The notes beneath the pieces were generated by a model. It was not told the origin of the DNA and searched no databases. It saw only the letters and a program-made list of their open reading frames with translations. Both the position numbers and the translations under genes were made by a program. From positions 12,721,691 through 12,785,690 of the forward strand of contig OZ023185.1 in NCBI GenBank assembly GCA_963995505.1: a stretch of DNA of 64,000 nt, written 5' to 3'. Shown piece by piece: positions 1 through 11,580 of the stretch (positions are counted from its first letter, which is position 1; the number at the start of each line of letters is the position of its first letter). This DNA comes from Hypericum androsaemum. Taxonomy: Eukaryota > Streptophyta > Magnoliopsida > Malpighiales > Hypericaceae.

Positions 1-3000
1 TCATTTCTTTTCCTTGCCTTTTCTTGCCTTTTCTTGCCTTATCTTTCCTTTTCTTTCCTTTTCTTGCCTTATCTTGCCTTTTCATATCTTTTCATGCCAT
101 TTACAAGCCTTTTCTTTCCTGATCTTACCTTTTCCTTAGCTTTTCATTCCTTTTCTTGCCTTATCTTGCATTTTCTTGCCTTTTCCTTGCCTTTTCTTTC
201 CTTTTCTTGCCTTTTCTTGCCTTATCTTTCCTTTTCGTGCCTTTCCTTCCCTTTTCTTGCCTTATCTTATCTTTTCTTGCCTTTTCCTTGCCTTTTCTTT
301 CCTTTTCTTGCCTTGTCTTACCTTGTCTTTCCTTTTCTTGCCTTTTCTTGCCTTTTCCTTACCTTTTCTTGCCTTACCTTACCTTATCTTGCATTTTCTT
401 ACCTGTTCTTGCCTTATCATCCCTTATCTTGCCTTTTCTTATCTTTTCTTGCCTTATCTTACCTTTTTATTCCTTATCTTCCCTTTTCTTACCTTATCCG
501 GCCTTTTCTTGACTTTTCATGCTTGTTCTGGCCTTTTTGTGCCTTTTTTTTCCTTTTCTTGCCTAATCTTGCCTTTTCTTACCTTATCGGGCCTTTTCTT
601 AACTTTTCAAGCCTTTTTTTGCCTTTTCTTTCCTTATCATGCATTTTCCTTTCCTTTTCTTGCCTTTTCATGGCTTTTCCTTGCCTTTTCTTGCCTTTTC
701 TTTCTTGCATTTTCTTTCCTTTTCTTTCATTTTCTTTCCTTATCTTACTTTTTCTAGCCTTTTCTTGCCATATCTTGCCTTTTCTTACCTTATTATGACT
801 TTTCTTGCCTTTTCTTTCCTTTCGTTACCTTTTCTCACAATTTTTTTCCTTTTCTTGCCTTTTTTTCCTTTTCAAGCCTTTTCCTTGCCTTATCTTTCCT
901 TTGCTTGCCTTTTCCTTGCCTTTTCTTTCTTTTTCATACCTTATCTTGCCTTTTCATTCCTTTTCCTTGCCTTATCTTTCCTTTCCTTGCCTTTTCATTC
1001 ATTTTCTTTCCTCATCTTACTTTTTCTAGCCTTTTCTTGCCATATCTTTAATTTTCTTACCTTTTCATGCCTTTTCTCGCCTTTTCTTTTCTTTTATCAC
1101 CTTTTCTTGCCTTTTCTTTCCTTTTCTTGACTTTTCATGCCTTTTCCTGTCCTTTTCATGATTTGTCTTGTCTTTTCTAGCCTTTTCCTTGACTTTTCTA
1201 TCCTTTTCTTGCCTTATCTTGCATTTTCTTGTATTTTCCTTGCCTTTTCTTTCCTTTTTTTGCCTTATCTTACCTTATCTTACCTTTTCTTGCCTTTTCC
1301 TTGCCTTTCTTTCCTTTTCATGCCTTTACTTTCCTTTTCTTACCTTTTCAAGCCTTTTCTTGTCATTTTTTTCCTTTTCTTGCCCAATCTTTCCTTTTCC
1401 ATGCTTTTTCATGCCTTTTCCATGCCTTTTCTTTCCTATCCTTGCCTTATTTATCTTTTCTTTTCCTTGCCTTTTCTTTCCATTTCTTGCCTTTTCATTT
1501 TTTTTCCATTCCTTTTCTTGCCTTTAAATTCCTTTTTCGTGCCTTTTCTTTCCTTTCCTTTTCTTGTCTTTTCATTCCTTTCCCTTGCCTTTTCATGCCT
1601 TATCTTGCCTTATCTTTCCATTTTTTACCTTTTCTTTCCTTTTCTTTGCTTTCCTTGCATATTCATGCCTTTTCCTTGCTTTTTCTTACCTTTTCCAAGA
1701 CTTTTCTTTCCTTTTCTTGCCATACCTTGCCTTATCTTCCCTTTTCTTGCCTTTTCTTGCCTTATCTTCCCTTTCCTTGCCTTTTCTTCTCTTTTCTTTC
1801 CTTATATTGCTTTTTTTTCCTTATCTTTCCTTTTCTTGCCCTATCTTGCCTTTTCTCACCTTTTCTTTTCTTTTCTCACCTTTTCTTGCCTTTTCTTTCC
1901 TTTTCATTTCTTTTTCTTGCCTTTTCTTGCCTTATCTTGCATTTGCTTGCCTTTTTCTTGACTTTTTTTCCTTTTCTTGCCTTTTCTTTCCTTTTCGTGC
2001 CTTATCTTGCCTTTTTTTGCATTTTCTTACCTTTTCTTGCCTTTTCATTCCTTTTTCTTACATTTTCTTGACTTATTTTGCATTTTCGAGCCTTATCTTG
2101 CCTTTTCTTGCCTTTTTTGCTTTTTTTACCTTATCTTGCCTTTTTATTCCATATCTTACCTTTTCTTCCCTTATCTTGCCTTTTCTTTCCATTTCATGCA
2201 TTTTCTTGCCTTTTCTTTCCTTTTCTAGCCCTTTCTTGCCTTTTCCTTGCCTTTTCTTTCATTCTCTGGCCTTATCTTGCCTTTTCTGCCCTCATCTTGC
2301 CTTTCCTTCCCATTTCTTGCCTTATCTTTCCTTTTCCTTGCATTTTCTTTCCTTTTCTTCCTTATCATGCCTTATCTTGACTTTTCTTGCCTTTTTCTTG
2401 CATTTTCTTTCTTTTTCTTTTCTTTTCTTTTCTTTTCTTTTCCTTGCCTTATCGTGCCTGATCTTGCCTTTTCTTGCCTTATCGTGCATTTTCTTACCTT
2501 TTCTTTCGTTATCTTTCCTTATCTTGCCTTTTCTAGCCTTATCTTGCTTTATCACGCCCTTTCCTGCCTTTTCTTACCGTTTCATGCCTTTTCATGCCTT
2601 ATCTTGCCTTATCTTGCCTTTTCTTACCTTATCGGGCATTTTCTTGCCTTTTCATGCCTTTTCTTTCCTTTTCTTGCCTTTTCATGACTTTTCCTTGCCT
2701 TTTTTTCCCTTATCTTGCCTTTTTTACCTTATCTTGCCATTTCTTGCTTTAGGAGCCTTTTTCTTGCATTTTCATTCCTTTTCCTTGCCTTTTCTTACCT
2801 TTTCTTGCCTTTTATTTCCTTTTCTTGCCTTTTCCTTTCCTATTCTTGCCATTTCTTTCCTTATCTTTCCTTTTCTTGCTTTTTTGTGCCTTTTTTGCCA
2901 TATCTTGCCTTTTATTACCTTTTCATGACTTTTCTTGCCTTTTTTTCCATTTCTTACCTTTTCTCACCTTTTCTTTCTTTTTCTTTCCTTTTCTTGCCTT

Positions 3001-3709
3001 TTCATGCCCTTTCATTGCCTTTCCTTGCCTTATCTTGCCTTTTCTTGCCTTTTCTTTCCTTTTCTTTCCTTTTCTTGCCTTATCTTGCCTTTTCTCACCT
3101 TTCCTTCCCTTTTCTTGCCTTAACTTGCCATTTCTTGTCTTTTCTTACCTTTTCATTGGCTTTTCTTTCCTTTTCTTGCCTTATATTACCATATCTTACA
3201 TTTTCTTGCCTTTTCATTCTATTTCCTTGTCTTTTCTTGCCTTATCTTTCCTTTTCTTGCCTTATCTTTCCTTTTCATTCCTTTTTCTTGCCTTTTCGTG
3301 CCTTTTCTTGCCTTTTCTTTCCTTTTCTTTCCTTTTCTTGCCTTTTCTTACCTTTTCATGCCTTTTCCATGCCTTTTCTTTCCTTATCTTGCCTTTTCCT
3401 TCACTTTTCCTTAGCTTTTCGTTCCTTTTCTTGCCTTATCTTGCATTTTCTTGCATTTTCCTTCCTTTTCTTTCCTTTTCTTGCCTCTTCATGCCTTTTC
3501 TTGCGTTATCTTGCCTTATCTTGCCTTTGCCTTGCCTTTTCTTACCTTTTCATAACTTATCTTGCCTTTTCTTGCCTTATATTTCCTTTTCGTGCCTTTT
3601 CTTCCCCTTTCTTGCCTTATCTTACCTTTTCTTGCCTTTTTCTTTCCTTTTCTTTCCTTTTCTTGCCTTGTCTTACCTTATCTTTCCTTATCTTGCCTTT
3701 TTATGCCTT
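1..3709 (+). repeat. Decamer satellite array, segment 1 (open at left edge)
   Basis: Tandem array of a pyrimidine-rich 10-bp unit, consensus CCTTWTCWTD on the + strand (typical units CCTTTTCTTG, CCTTATCTTG, CCTTTTCTTT, CCTTTTCATG), with frequent 11-bp units carrying an extra C (CCTTTTCCTTG). The array starts before base 1, so its true length is unknown. The minus strand is correspondingly rich in A and G. Every unit contains a T3-T4 run. No gene is present: reading frames here encode permutations of one 10-residue repeat, PFLAFSCLFL. The second half (about 1120-3709) is a diverged relative of 5285-7754. Confidence 0.95.
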
Positions 3710-5174
3710 TGATGAGTGTATAAATGCTCATATTGTATCATATGTTTCATGTATGTTTAGTCATGTTTTGAGTTATATTTATTATGTCATGTCAAGTCTT
3801 ATGATCGTTTTAGTATATTTATGTTCGGGAATAGATTTCTACCCATTGTCATATTTTGTAGGAAATTGGAGCTCAATGAAGGTCGTTCGCGGGGTAATTT
3901 CGAGAGACCACATTGCAAGAGTCATAACTTTCTGCTCGAGTGTTCGAAGAGAGACCTACATTTTGTCTTTTATAGTCGAAGCCAAATTCGAAGTGGAAGA
4001 GGGTCAAAACTGCAAAATACGAAGATGCGACGAAGCTGATCAACGAAGTTGGCGGGCGCCAAGTTGCTTACAGAAGGTGCAGTTGGCGGGCGCCAGGCCA
4101 CAGACGGTTTTTTTTGGACTTTCTTCTTTCACGGACACTCGATTTATTTTAGTTATATTCGACTTTTAGCCTCCTGTTTTGGCTTTAAAACTTAAGTTAC
4201 ATTATTTATATTATTACTTGGCCAGCAAGACTTCCAATTTAGCTTAAGCTCCTTTAGGTTTTCCTAATTTTTAGTTAGACTTTTGGCTATATATAGCCCT
4301 TAGTTTCTTAGGTTTCGGAGACAGTTTTTGGGAGACGTTTACTACTGCAATATTAACACAGCCTTTGGAGCTTAACAAAGTCGCGATTTCAGTTAGCACG
4401 GGGAAAGGATTGGCAAAGCTTGATCATCACGACTAAGCTTTCTCTATCTCTACCTTTATGTTAATTGATATTATGTTCTTCATTAATCTATTGTGCTTTG
4501 TTAACATGCTTAGCGAGTAGTTCTCTTGTGAGTGCGATGCCCTAATTATGTGATTACTCATCTATGTTAGCTATGGTTTCATTATCTTTCATAGTAGTTG
4601 TCGATTGATGATCTTAATGCTTAATCTAACTTGATCACTTAGATTATGATATTTAGTTGATAATAATGGACCGGAAGGCATTAGAATCAACGGAAGAGTC
4701 AATTGACATGTCTTAAGGTATTAATGAGGAATCTTGATACTAAGGGATAACCTGATAGGAGTTAACTTCATAGTTGAGTTTAGTTTAGTTCTTGGTCTAA
4801 TTAATGAGTGGAAGCGTTGATTAGTAATCATGAACTACTCTAGCTTAGTTTTGTCATCCTAATGAGCGAAAGCATTAGGGAGATGCATTAGAACACTCCG
4901 GGTACTAGTTAGAACTTCATAAAAACCATAGTCTCGACATAGATGGGTAGTCCATAAGGGTATCGTCCTCGTTTATCTCCATTGATTTACAACTCATCTT
5001 TTATTTGCGTTTCTGATATAGTTTTATTTACTTTACAATCTTTACAATCTTTTAATTTTCCCACTTCACATGATTACTTTCCTTGATTTAGTGTTCAACC
5101 CTCAGTTCTAAGAACCTTACTTACCACTATACTATTTGCTTGTGCATTTAATTTTTGCAATTTTGCGTACATCA
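3710..5174 (+). mobile_element. Solo LTR, gypsy-like, inserted in the satellite
   Basis: This 1,465-bp non-satellite block starts TGATGAGTG and ends GTACATCA, so it has perfect 5-bp terminal inverted repeats (TGATG/CATCA) of the TG...CA type. It is flanked by GCCTT at 3705-3709 and at 5175-5179, a candidate 5-bp target duplication; GCCTT is also the commonest 5-mer of the array, so this is weak evidence alone. Inside are a TATA box at 4288-4295 and, upstream of it, GC-rich palindromic sub-repeats of the form TTGGCGGGCGCCA near 4050-4105. No gag or pol is attached, so it is read as a solo LTR left by LTR-LTR recombination. The layout (TGATGAG start, long AT-rich 3' half) suggests a Tat/Athila-type or related non-autonomous gypsy family; the lineage is inferred. 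Confidence 0.8.
4288..4295 (+). promoter_or_regulatory. LTR TATA box (TATATATA)
   Basis: TATATATA lies in the palindromic context GGCTATATATAGCCC, about 580 bp into the LTR, and would place a Pol II start near 4320. Identical motifs occur at 8371-8378 and 11341-11348 in the two truncated LTR copies. Activity is not shown by sequence. Confidence 0.55.
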
Positions 5175-7754
5175 GCCTTTTCCTTGCCTTTTTTTTGCCT
5201 TACCTTGCCTTACCTTGCCTTATCTGCCTTTTCTTGCCTTATCTTCCATTATCTTGCCTTTCCTTATCTTTTCTTACCTTTTCTTGACTTTTCATGCCTT
5301 TTCCTGTCCTTTTCATGCTTTGTCTTGCCTTTTCTAGCCTTTTCCTTGACTTTTCTATCCTTTTTTTGCCTTATCTTACCTTATCTTACCTTTTCTTGCC
5401 TTTTCCTTGCCTTTCTTTCCTTTTCATGCCTTTACTTTCCTTTTCTTACCTTTTCAAGCCTTTTCTTGTCATTTTTTTCCTTTTCTTGCCCCATCTTTCC
5501 TTTTCCATGCTTTTTCATGCCTTTTCTTTCCTTTCCTTGCCTTATTTATCTTTCCTTTTCCTTGCCTTTTCTTTCATTTTCTTGCCTTTTCTTGCATTTT
5601 CATTCCTTTTCCATGCCTTTTCTTGCCTTTTCATTCCTTTTATTGCCTTTTCATTCCTTTTTCGTGCCTTTCCTTTCCTTTTCTTGTCTTTTCATTCCTT
5701 TCCCTTGCCTTTTCATGCCTTATCTTGCCTTATCTTTCCATTTTTTACCTTTTCTTTCCTTTTCTTTGCTTTCCTTGCATATTCATGCCTTTTCCTTGCT
5801 TTTTCTTACCTTTTCCAAGTCTTTTCTTTCCTTTTCTTGCCATACCTTGCCTTATCTTCCCTTTTCTTGCCTTTTCTTGCCTTATCTTGCCTTTCCTTGC
5901 CTTTTCTTCTCTTTTCTTTCCTTATCTTGCTTTTTTTTCCTTATCTTTCCTTTTCTTGCCCTATCTTGCCTTTTCTCACCTTTTCTTTTCTTTTCTCACC
6001 TTTTCTTGCCTTTTCTTTCCTTTTCATTCCTTTTTCTTGCCTTTTCTTGCCTTAACTTGCATTTGCTTGCCTTTTCTTTCCTTTTCTTGCCTTTTCTTGC
6101 CTTATCTTGCCTTTTTTTGCTTTTTCTTACCTTTTCTTGCCTTTTCATTCCTTTTTCTTACATTTTCTTGCCTTATTTTGCATTTTCGAGCCTTATCTTG
6201 CCTTTTCTTGCCTTTTTTGCTTTTTTTACCTTATCTTGCCTTTTTATTCCATATCTTACCTTTTCTTCCCTTATCTTGCCTTTTCTTTCCATTTCATGCA
6301 TTTTCTTGCCTTTTCTTTCCTTTTCTAGCCCTTTCATGCCTTTTCCTTGCCTTTTCTTTCATTCTCTAGCCTTATCTTGCCTTTTCTGCCCTCATCTTGC
6401 CTTTCCATCCCATTTCTTGCCTTATCTTGCCTTTTCCTTGCATTTTCTTTCCTTTTCTTCCTTATCATGCCTTATCTTATCTTTTCTTTTCTTTTCCTTC
6501 CCTTATCGTGCCTGATCTTGCCTTTTCTTGCCTTATCGTGCATTTTCTTACCTTTTTTTTTGTTATCTTTCCTTATCTTGCCTTTTCTAGCCTTATCTTG
6601 CTTTATCATGCCCTTTCCTGCCTTTTCTTACCCTTTTATGCCTTTTCATGCTTTATCTTGCCTTTTCTTGCCTTATCTTGCCTTTTCTTACCTTATCGGG
6701 CATTTTCTTGCCTTTTCATGCCTTTTCTTTCCTTTTCTTGCCTTTTCATGACTTTTCCTTGGCTTTTTTTCCCTTATGTTGCCTTTTTTACCTTATCTTG
6801 CCATTTCTTGCCTTAGCAGCCTTTTTCTTGCATTTTCATTCCTTTTCCTTGCCTTTTCTTACCTTTTCTTGCCTTTTATTTCCTTTTCTTGCCTTTTCCT
6901 TGCCTATTCTTGCCATTTCTTTCCTTATCTTTCCTTTTCTTGCTTTTTCTTGCCTTTCCTTGCCATATCTTGCCTTTTCTTACCTTTTCATGACTTTTCT
7001 TGCCTTTTTTTCCACTTCTTACCTTTTCTCACCTTTTCTTTCCTTTTCTCACCTTTTCTTTCTTTTTCTTTCCTTTTCTTGCCTTTTCATGCCCTTTCAT
7101 TGCCTTTCCTTGCCTTATCTTGCCTTTTCTTTCCTTTTCTTTCCTTTTCTTGCCTTAACTTGCCATTTCTTGGCTTTTCTTACCTTTTCATTGACTTTTC
7201 TTTCCTTTTCTTGCCTTATATTACCATATCTTACATTTTCTTGCCTTTTCATTCCATTTCCTTGTCTTTTCTTGCCTTATCTTTCCTTTTCTTGCCTTAT
7301 CTTTCATTTTCATTCCTTTTTCTCTCCTTTTCGTGCCTTTTCTTGCCTTATCTTTCCTTTTCTTTCCTTTTCTTGCCTTTTCTTACCCTATCTTGCATTT
7401 TCTTACCTTTTCATGCCTTTTCCATGCCTTTTCCTTCCTTATCTTGCCTTTTCCTTCACTTTTCCTTAGCTTTTCTTTCCATTTCTTGCCTTATCTTGTA
7501 TTTTCTTGCATTTCCCTTCCTTTTCTTTCCTTTTCTTGCCTCTTCATGCCTTTTCTTGCGTTATCTTGCCTTATCTTGCCTTTGCCTTGCCTTTTCTTAC
7601 CTTTTCATGACTTATCTTGCCTTTTCTTGCCTCATATTTCCTTTTCGTGCCTTTTCTTCCCTTTTCTTGCCTTATCTTACCTTTTCTTGCCTTTTTCTTT
7701 CCTTTTCTTTCCTTTTCTTGCCTTGTCTTACCTTATCTTGCCTTTTTATGCCTT
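5175..7754 (+). repeat. Decamer satellite array, segment 2
   Basis: The same decamer family as segment 1. From about 5285 the order of unit variants follows that of 1130-3709 with insertions and deletions, showing descent from one duplicated block. From 5641 onward it is almost identical to 8611-10724. Open frames in it (for example 5136-6515 and 6776-7768) are satellite artefacts. Confidence 0.93.
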
Positions 7755-8610
7755 TGATGAGTGTGTAAACGCTCATATTTTATCATATGTTTCATGTATG
7801 TTTAGTCATGTTTTGAGTTATATTTATTATGTCATGTCAAGTCTTATGATCGTTTTAGTATATTTATGTTCGGGAATAGATTTCTACCCATTGTCATATT
7901 TTGTAGGAACTTGGAGCTCAATGAAGGTCGTTCGCGGGGTAATTACGAGAGACCACATTGCAAGAGTCATAACTTTCTGCTCGAGTGTTCGAAGAGAGAC
8001 CTACATTTTGTCTTTTATAGTCGAAGCCAAATTCGAAGTGGAAGAGGGTCAAAAGTGCAAAATACGAAGATGCGACGAAGCTGATCAACGAAGTTGGCGG
8101 GCGCAAAATATGTTGGCGGGTGCCAAGTTACTTACAGAAGGTGCAGTTGGCAGGCGCCAACATCATTGGCGGGCGCCAGGCCCCCGACGGTTTTTTTCGG
8201 ACTTTCTTCTTTCACGGACACTCGATTTATTTTAGTTATATTCGACTTTTAGCCTCCTGTTTCGGCTCTAAAACTTAAGTTACATTATTTATATTATTAG
8301 TTGGCCAGCAAGACTTCCAATTTAGCTTAAGCTCCTTTAGGTTTTCCTAATTTTTAGTTAGACTTTTGGCTATATATAGCCCTTAGTTTCTTAGGTTTCG
8401 GAGATGGTTTTTGGGAGACGTTTACTACTGCAATATTAACACAGCCTTTGGAGCTTAACAAAGTCGCGATTTTAGTTAGCTCGGGGAAAGGATTGGCAAA
8501 GCTTGATCATCACGACTAAGCTTTCTCTATCTTGTCTTTTCTTCCCTTATCTTGTCTTTTTATTCCTTATCTTGCCTTTTCTTACCTTATCGGGCCTTTT
8601 CTTGAATTTT
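5641..8610 (+). repeat. 2,970-bp higher-order repeat, copy A
   Basis: First copy of a tandem duplication with a period of exactly 2,970 bp. It contains about 2.1 kb of decamers, a 3'-truncated LTR (7755-8532) and about 80 bp of decamers after it. By eye only a few substitutions separate it from copy B (for example T6385/A9355, T8204/A11174 and a T/C change near 8250/11220), so the duplication is recent. Confidence 0.9.
7755..8532 (+). mobile_element. Truncated LTR copy inside the satellite (copy A)
   Basis: Homologous to the first half of the solo LTR at 3710-4449, beginning with the same TGATGAGTG and ending abruptly after CTTTCTCTATCT, where decamers resume. The 3' ~725 bp of the LTR is missing. 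Relative to 3710-4449 it is about 38 bp longer because of extra TTGGCGGGYGCCA-type sub-repeats near 8095-8180. The TATA box is at 8371-8378. Confidence 0.88.
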
Positions 8611-10724
8611 TATTGCCTTTTCATTCCTTTTTCGTGCCTTTCCTTTCCTTTTCTTGTCTTTTCATTCCTTTCCCTTGCCTTTTCATGCCTTATCTTGCCT
8701 TATCTTTCCATTTTTTACCTTTTCTTTCCTTTTCTTTGCTTTCCTTGCATATTCATGCCTTTTCCTTGCTTTTTCTTACCTTTTCCAAGTCTTTTCTTTC
8801 CTTTTCTTGCCATACCTTGCCTTATCTTCCCTTTTCTTGCCTTTTCTTGCCTTATCTTGCCTTTCCTTGCCTTTTCTTCTCTTTTCTTTCCTTATCTTGC
8901 TTTTTTTTCCTTATCTTTCCTTTTCTTGCCCTATCTTGCCTTTTCTCACCTTTTCTTTTCTTTTCTCACCTTTTCTTGCCTTTTCTTTCCTTTTCATTCC
9001 TTTTTCTTGCCTTTTCTTGCCTTAACTTGCATTTGCTTGCCTTTTCTTTCCTTTTCTTGCCTTTTCTTGCCTTATCTTGCCTTTTTTTGCTTTTTCTTAC
9101 CTTTTCTTGCCTTTTCATTCCTTTTTCTTACATTTTCTTGCCTTATTTTGCATTTTCGAGCCTTATCTTGCCTTTTCTTGCCTTTTTTGCTTTTTTTACC
9201 TTATCTTGCCTTTTTATTCCATATCTTACCTTTTCTTCCCTTATCTTGCCTTTTCTTTCCATTTCATGCATTTTCTTGCCTTTTCTTTCCTTTTCTAGCC
9301 CTTTCATGCCTTTTCCTTGCCTTTTCTTTCATTCTCTAGCCTTATCTTGCCTTTACTGCCCTCATCTTGCCTTTCCATCCCATTTCTTGCCTTATCTTGC
9401 CTTTTCCTTGCATTTTCTTTCCTTTTCTTCCTTATCATGCCTTATCTTATCTTTTCTTTTCTTTTCCTTCCCTTATCGTGCCTGATCTTGCCTTTTCTTG
9501 CCTTATCGTGCATTTTCTTACCTTTTTTTTTGTTATCTTTCCTTATCTTGCCTTTTCTAGCCTTATCTTGCTTTATCATGCCCTTTCCTGCCTTTTCTTA
9601 CCCTTTTATGCCTTTTCATGCTTTATCTTGCCTTTTCTTGCCTTATCTTGCCTTTTCTTACCTTATCGGGCATTTTCTTGCCTTTTCATGCCTTTTCTTT
9701 CCTTTTCTTGCCTTTTCATGACTTTTCCTTGGCTTTTTTTCCCTTATGTTGCCTTTTTTACCTTATCTTGCCATTTCTTGCCTTAGCAGCCTTTTTCTTG
9801 CATTTTCATTCCTTTTCCTTGCCTTTTCTTACCTTTTCTTGCCTTTTATTTCCTTTTCTTGCCTTTTCCTTGCCTATTCTTGCCATTTCTTTCCTTATCT
9901 TTCCTTTTCTTGCTTTTTCTTGCCTTTCCTTGCCATATCTTGCCTTTTCTTACCTTTTCATGACTTTTCTTGCCTTTTTTTCCACTTCTTACCTTTTCTC
10001 ACCTTTTCTTTCCTTTTCTCACCTTTTCTTTCTTTTTCTTTCCTTTTCTTGCCTTTTCATGCCCTTTCATTGCCTTTCCTTGCCTTATCTTGCCTTTTCT
10101 TTCCTTTTCTTTCCTTTTCTTGCCTTAACTTGCCATTTCTTGGCTTTTCTTACCTTTTCATTGACTTTTCTTTCCTTTTCTTGCCTTATATTACCATATC
10201 TTACATTTTCTTGCCTTTTCATTCCATTTCCTTGTCTTTTCTTGCCTTATCTTTCCTTTTCTTGCCTTATCTTTCATTTTCATTCCTTTTTCTCTCCTTT
10301 TCGTGCCTTTTCTTGCCTTATCTTTCCTTTTCTTTCCTTTTCTTGCCTTTTCTTACCCTATCTTGCATTTTCTTACCTTTTCATGCCTTTTCCATGCCTT
10401 TTCCTTCCTTATCTTGCCTTTTCCTTCACTTTTCCTTAGCTTTTCTTTCCATTTCTTGCCTTATCTTGTATTTTCTTGCATTTCCCTTCCTTTTCTTTCC
10501 TTTTCTTGCCTCTTCATGCCTTTTCTTGCGTTATCTTGCCTTATCTTGCCTTTGCCTTGCCTTTTCTTACCTTTTCATGACTTATCTTGCCTTTTCTTGC
10601 CTCATATTTCCTTTTCGTGCCTTTTCTTCCCTTTTCTTGCCTTATCTTACCTTTTCTTGCCTTTTTCTTTCCTTTTCTTTCCTTTTCTTGCCTTGTCTTA
10701 CCTTATCTTGCCTTTTTATGCCTT
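8533..10724 (+). repeat. Decamer satellite array, segment 3
   Basis: Decamer array. From 8611 it duplicates 5641-7754 with near identity. The first ~80 bp (8533-8610) reappear after the next LTR copy at 11503-11580, which fixes the boundaries of the 2,970-bp repeat. Confidence 0.93.
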
Positions 10725-11580
10725 TGATGAGTGTGTAAACGCTCATATTTTATCATATGTTTCATGTATGTTTAGTCATGTTTTGAGTTATATTTATTAT
10801 GTCATGTCAAGTCTTATGATCGTTTTAGTATATTTATGTTCGGGAATAGATTTCTACCCATTGTCATATTTTGTAGGAACTTGGAGCTCAATGAAGGTCG
10901 TTCGCGGGGTAATTACGAGAGACCACATTGCAAGAGTCATAACTTTCTGCTCGAGTGTTCGAAGAGAGACCTACATTTTGTCTTTTATAGTCGAAGCCAA
11001 ATTCGAAGTGGAAGAGGGTCAAAAGTGCAAAATACGAAGATGCGACGAAGCTGATCAACGAAGTTGGCGGGCGCAAAATATGTTGGCGGGTGCCAAGTTA
11101 CTTACAGAAGGTGCAGTTGGCAGGCGCCAACATCATTGGCGGGCGCCAGGCCCCCGACGGTTTTTTTCGGACTATCTTCTTTCACGGACACTCGATTTAT
11201 TTTAGTTATATTCGACTTTCAGCCTCCTGTTTCGGCTCTAAAACTTAAGTTACATTATTTATATTATTAGTTGGCCAGCAAGACTTCCAATTTAGCTTAA
11301 GCTCCTTTAGGTTTTCCTAATTTTTAGTTAGACTTTTGGCTATATATAGCCCTTAGTTTCTTAGGTTTCGGAGATGGTTTTTGGGAGACGTTTACTACTG
11401 CAATATTAACACAGCCTTTGGAGCTTAACAAAGTCGCGATTTTAGTTAGCTCGGGGAAAGGATTGGCAAAGCTTGATCATCACGACTAAGCTTTCTCTAT
11501 CTTGTCTTTTCTTCCCTTATCTTGTCTTTTTATTCCTTATCTTGCCTTTTCTTACCTTATCGGGCCTTTTCTTGAATTTT
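8611..11580 (+). repeat. 2,970-bp higher-order repeat, copy B
   Basis: Second copy of the tandem repeat, directly abutting copy A. Similarity ends at about 11,580, where copy B runs into a different decamer order. The LTR fragment has been amplified as part of the satellite, as expected from unequal crossing-over or replication slippage and not from a second insertion. Confidence 0.9.
10725..11502 (+). mobile_element. Truncated LTR copy inside the satellite (copy B)
   Basis: The same truncated LTR as 7755-8532, offset by 2,970 bp, with the same 5' start, the same internal break after CTTTCTCTATCT and the same sub-repeats. TATA box at 11341-11348. It was copied by the segmental duplication. 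Confidence 0.88.
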
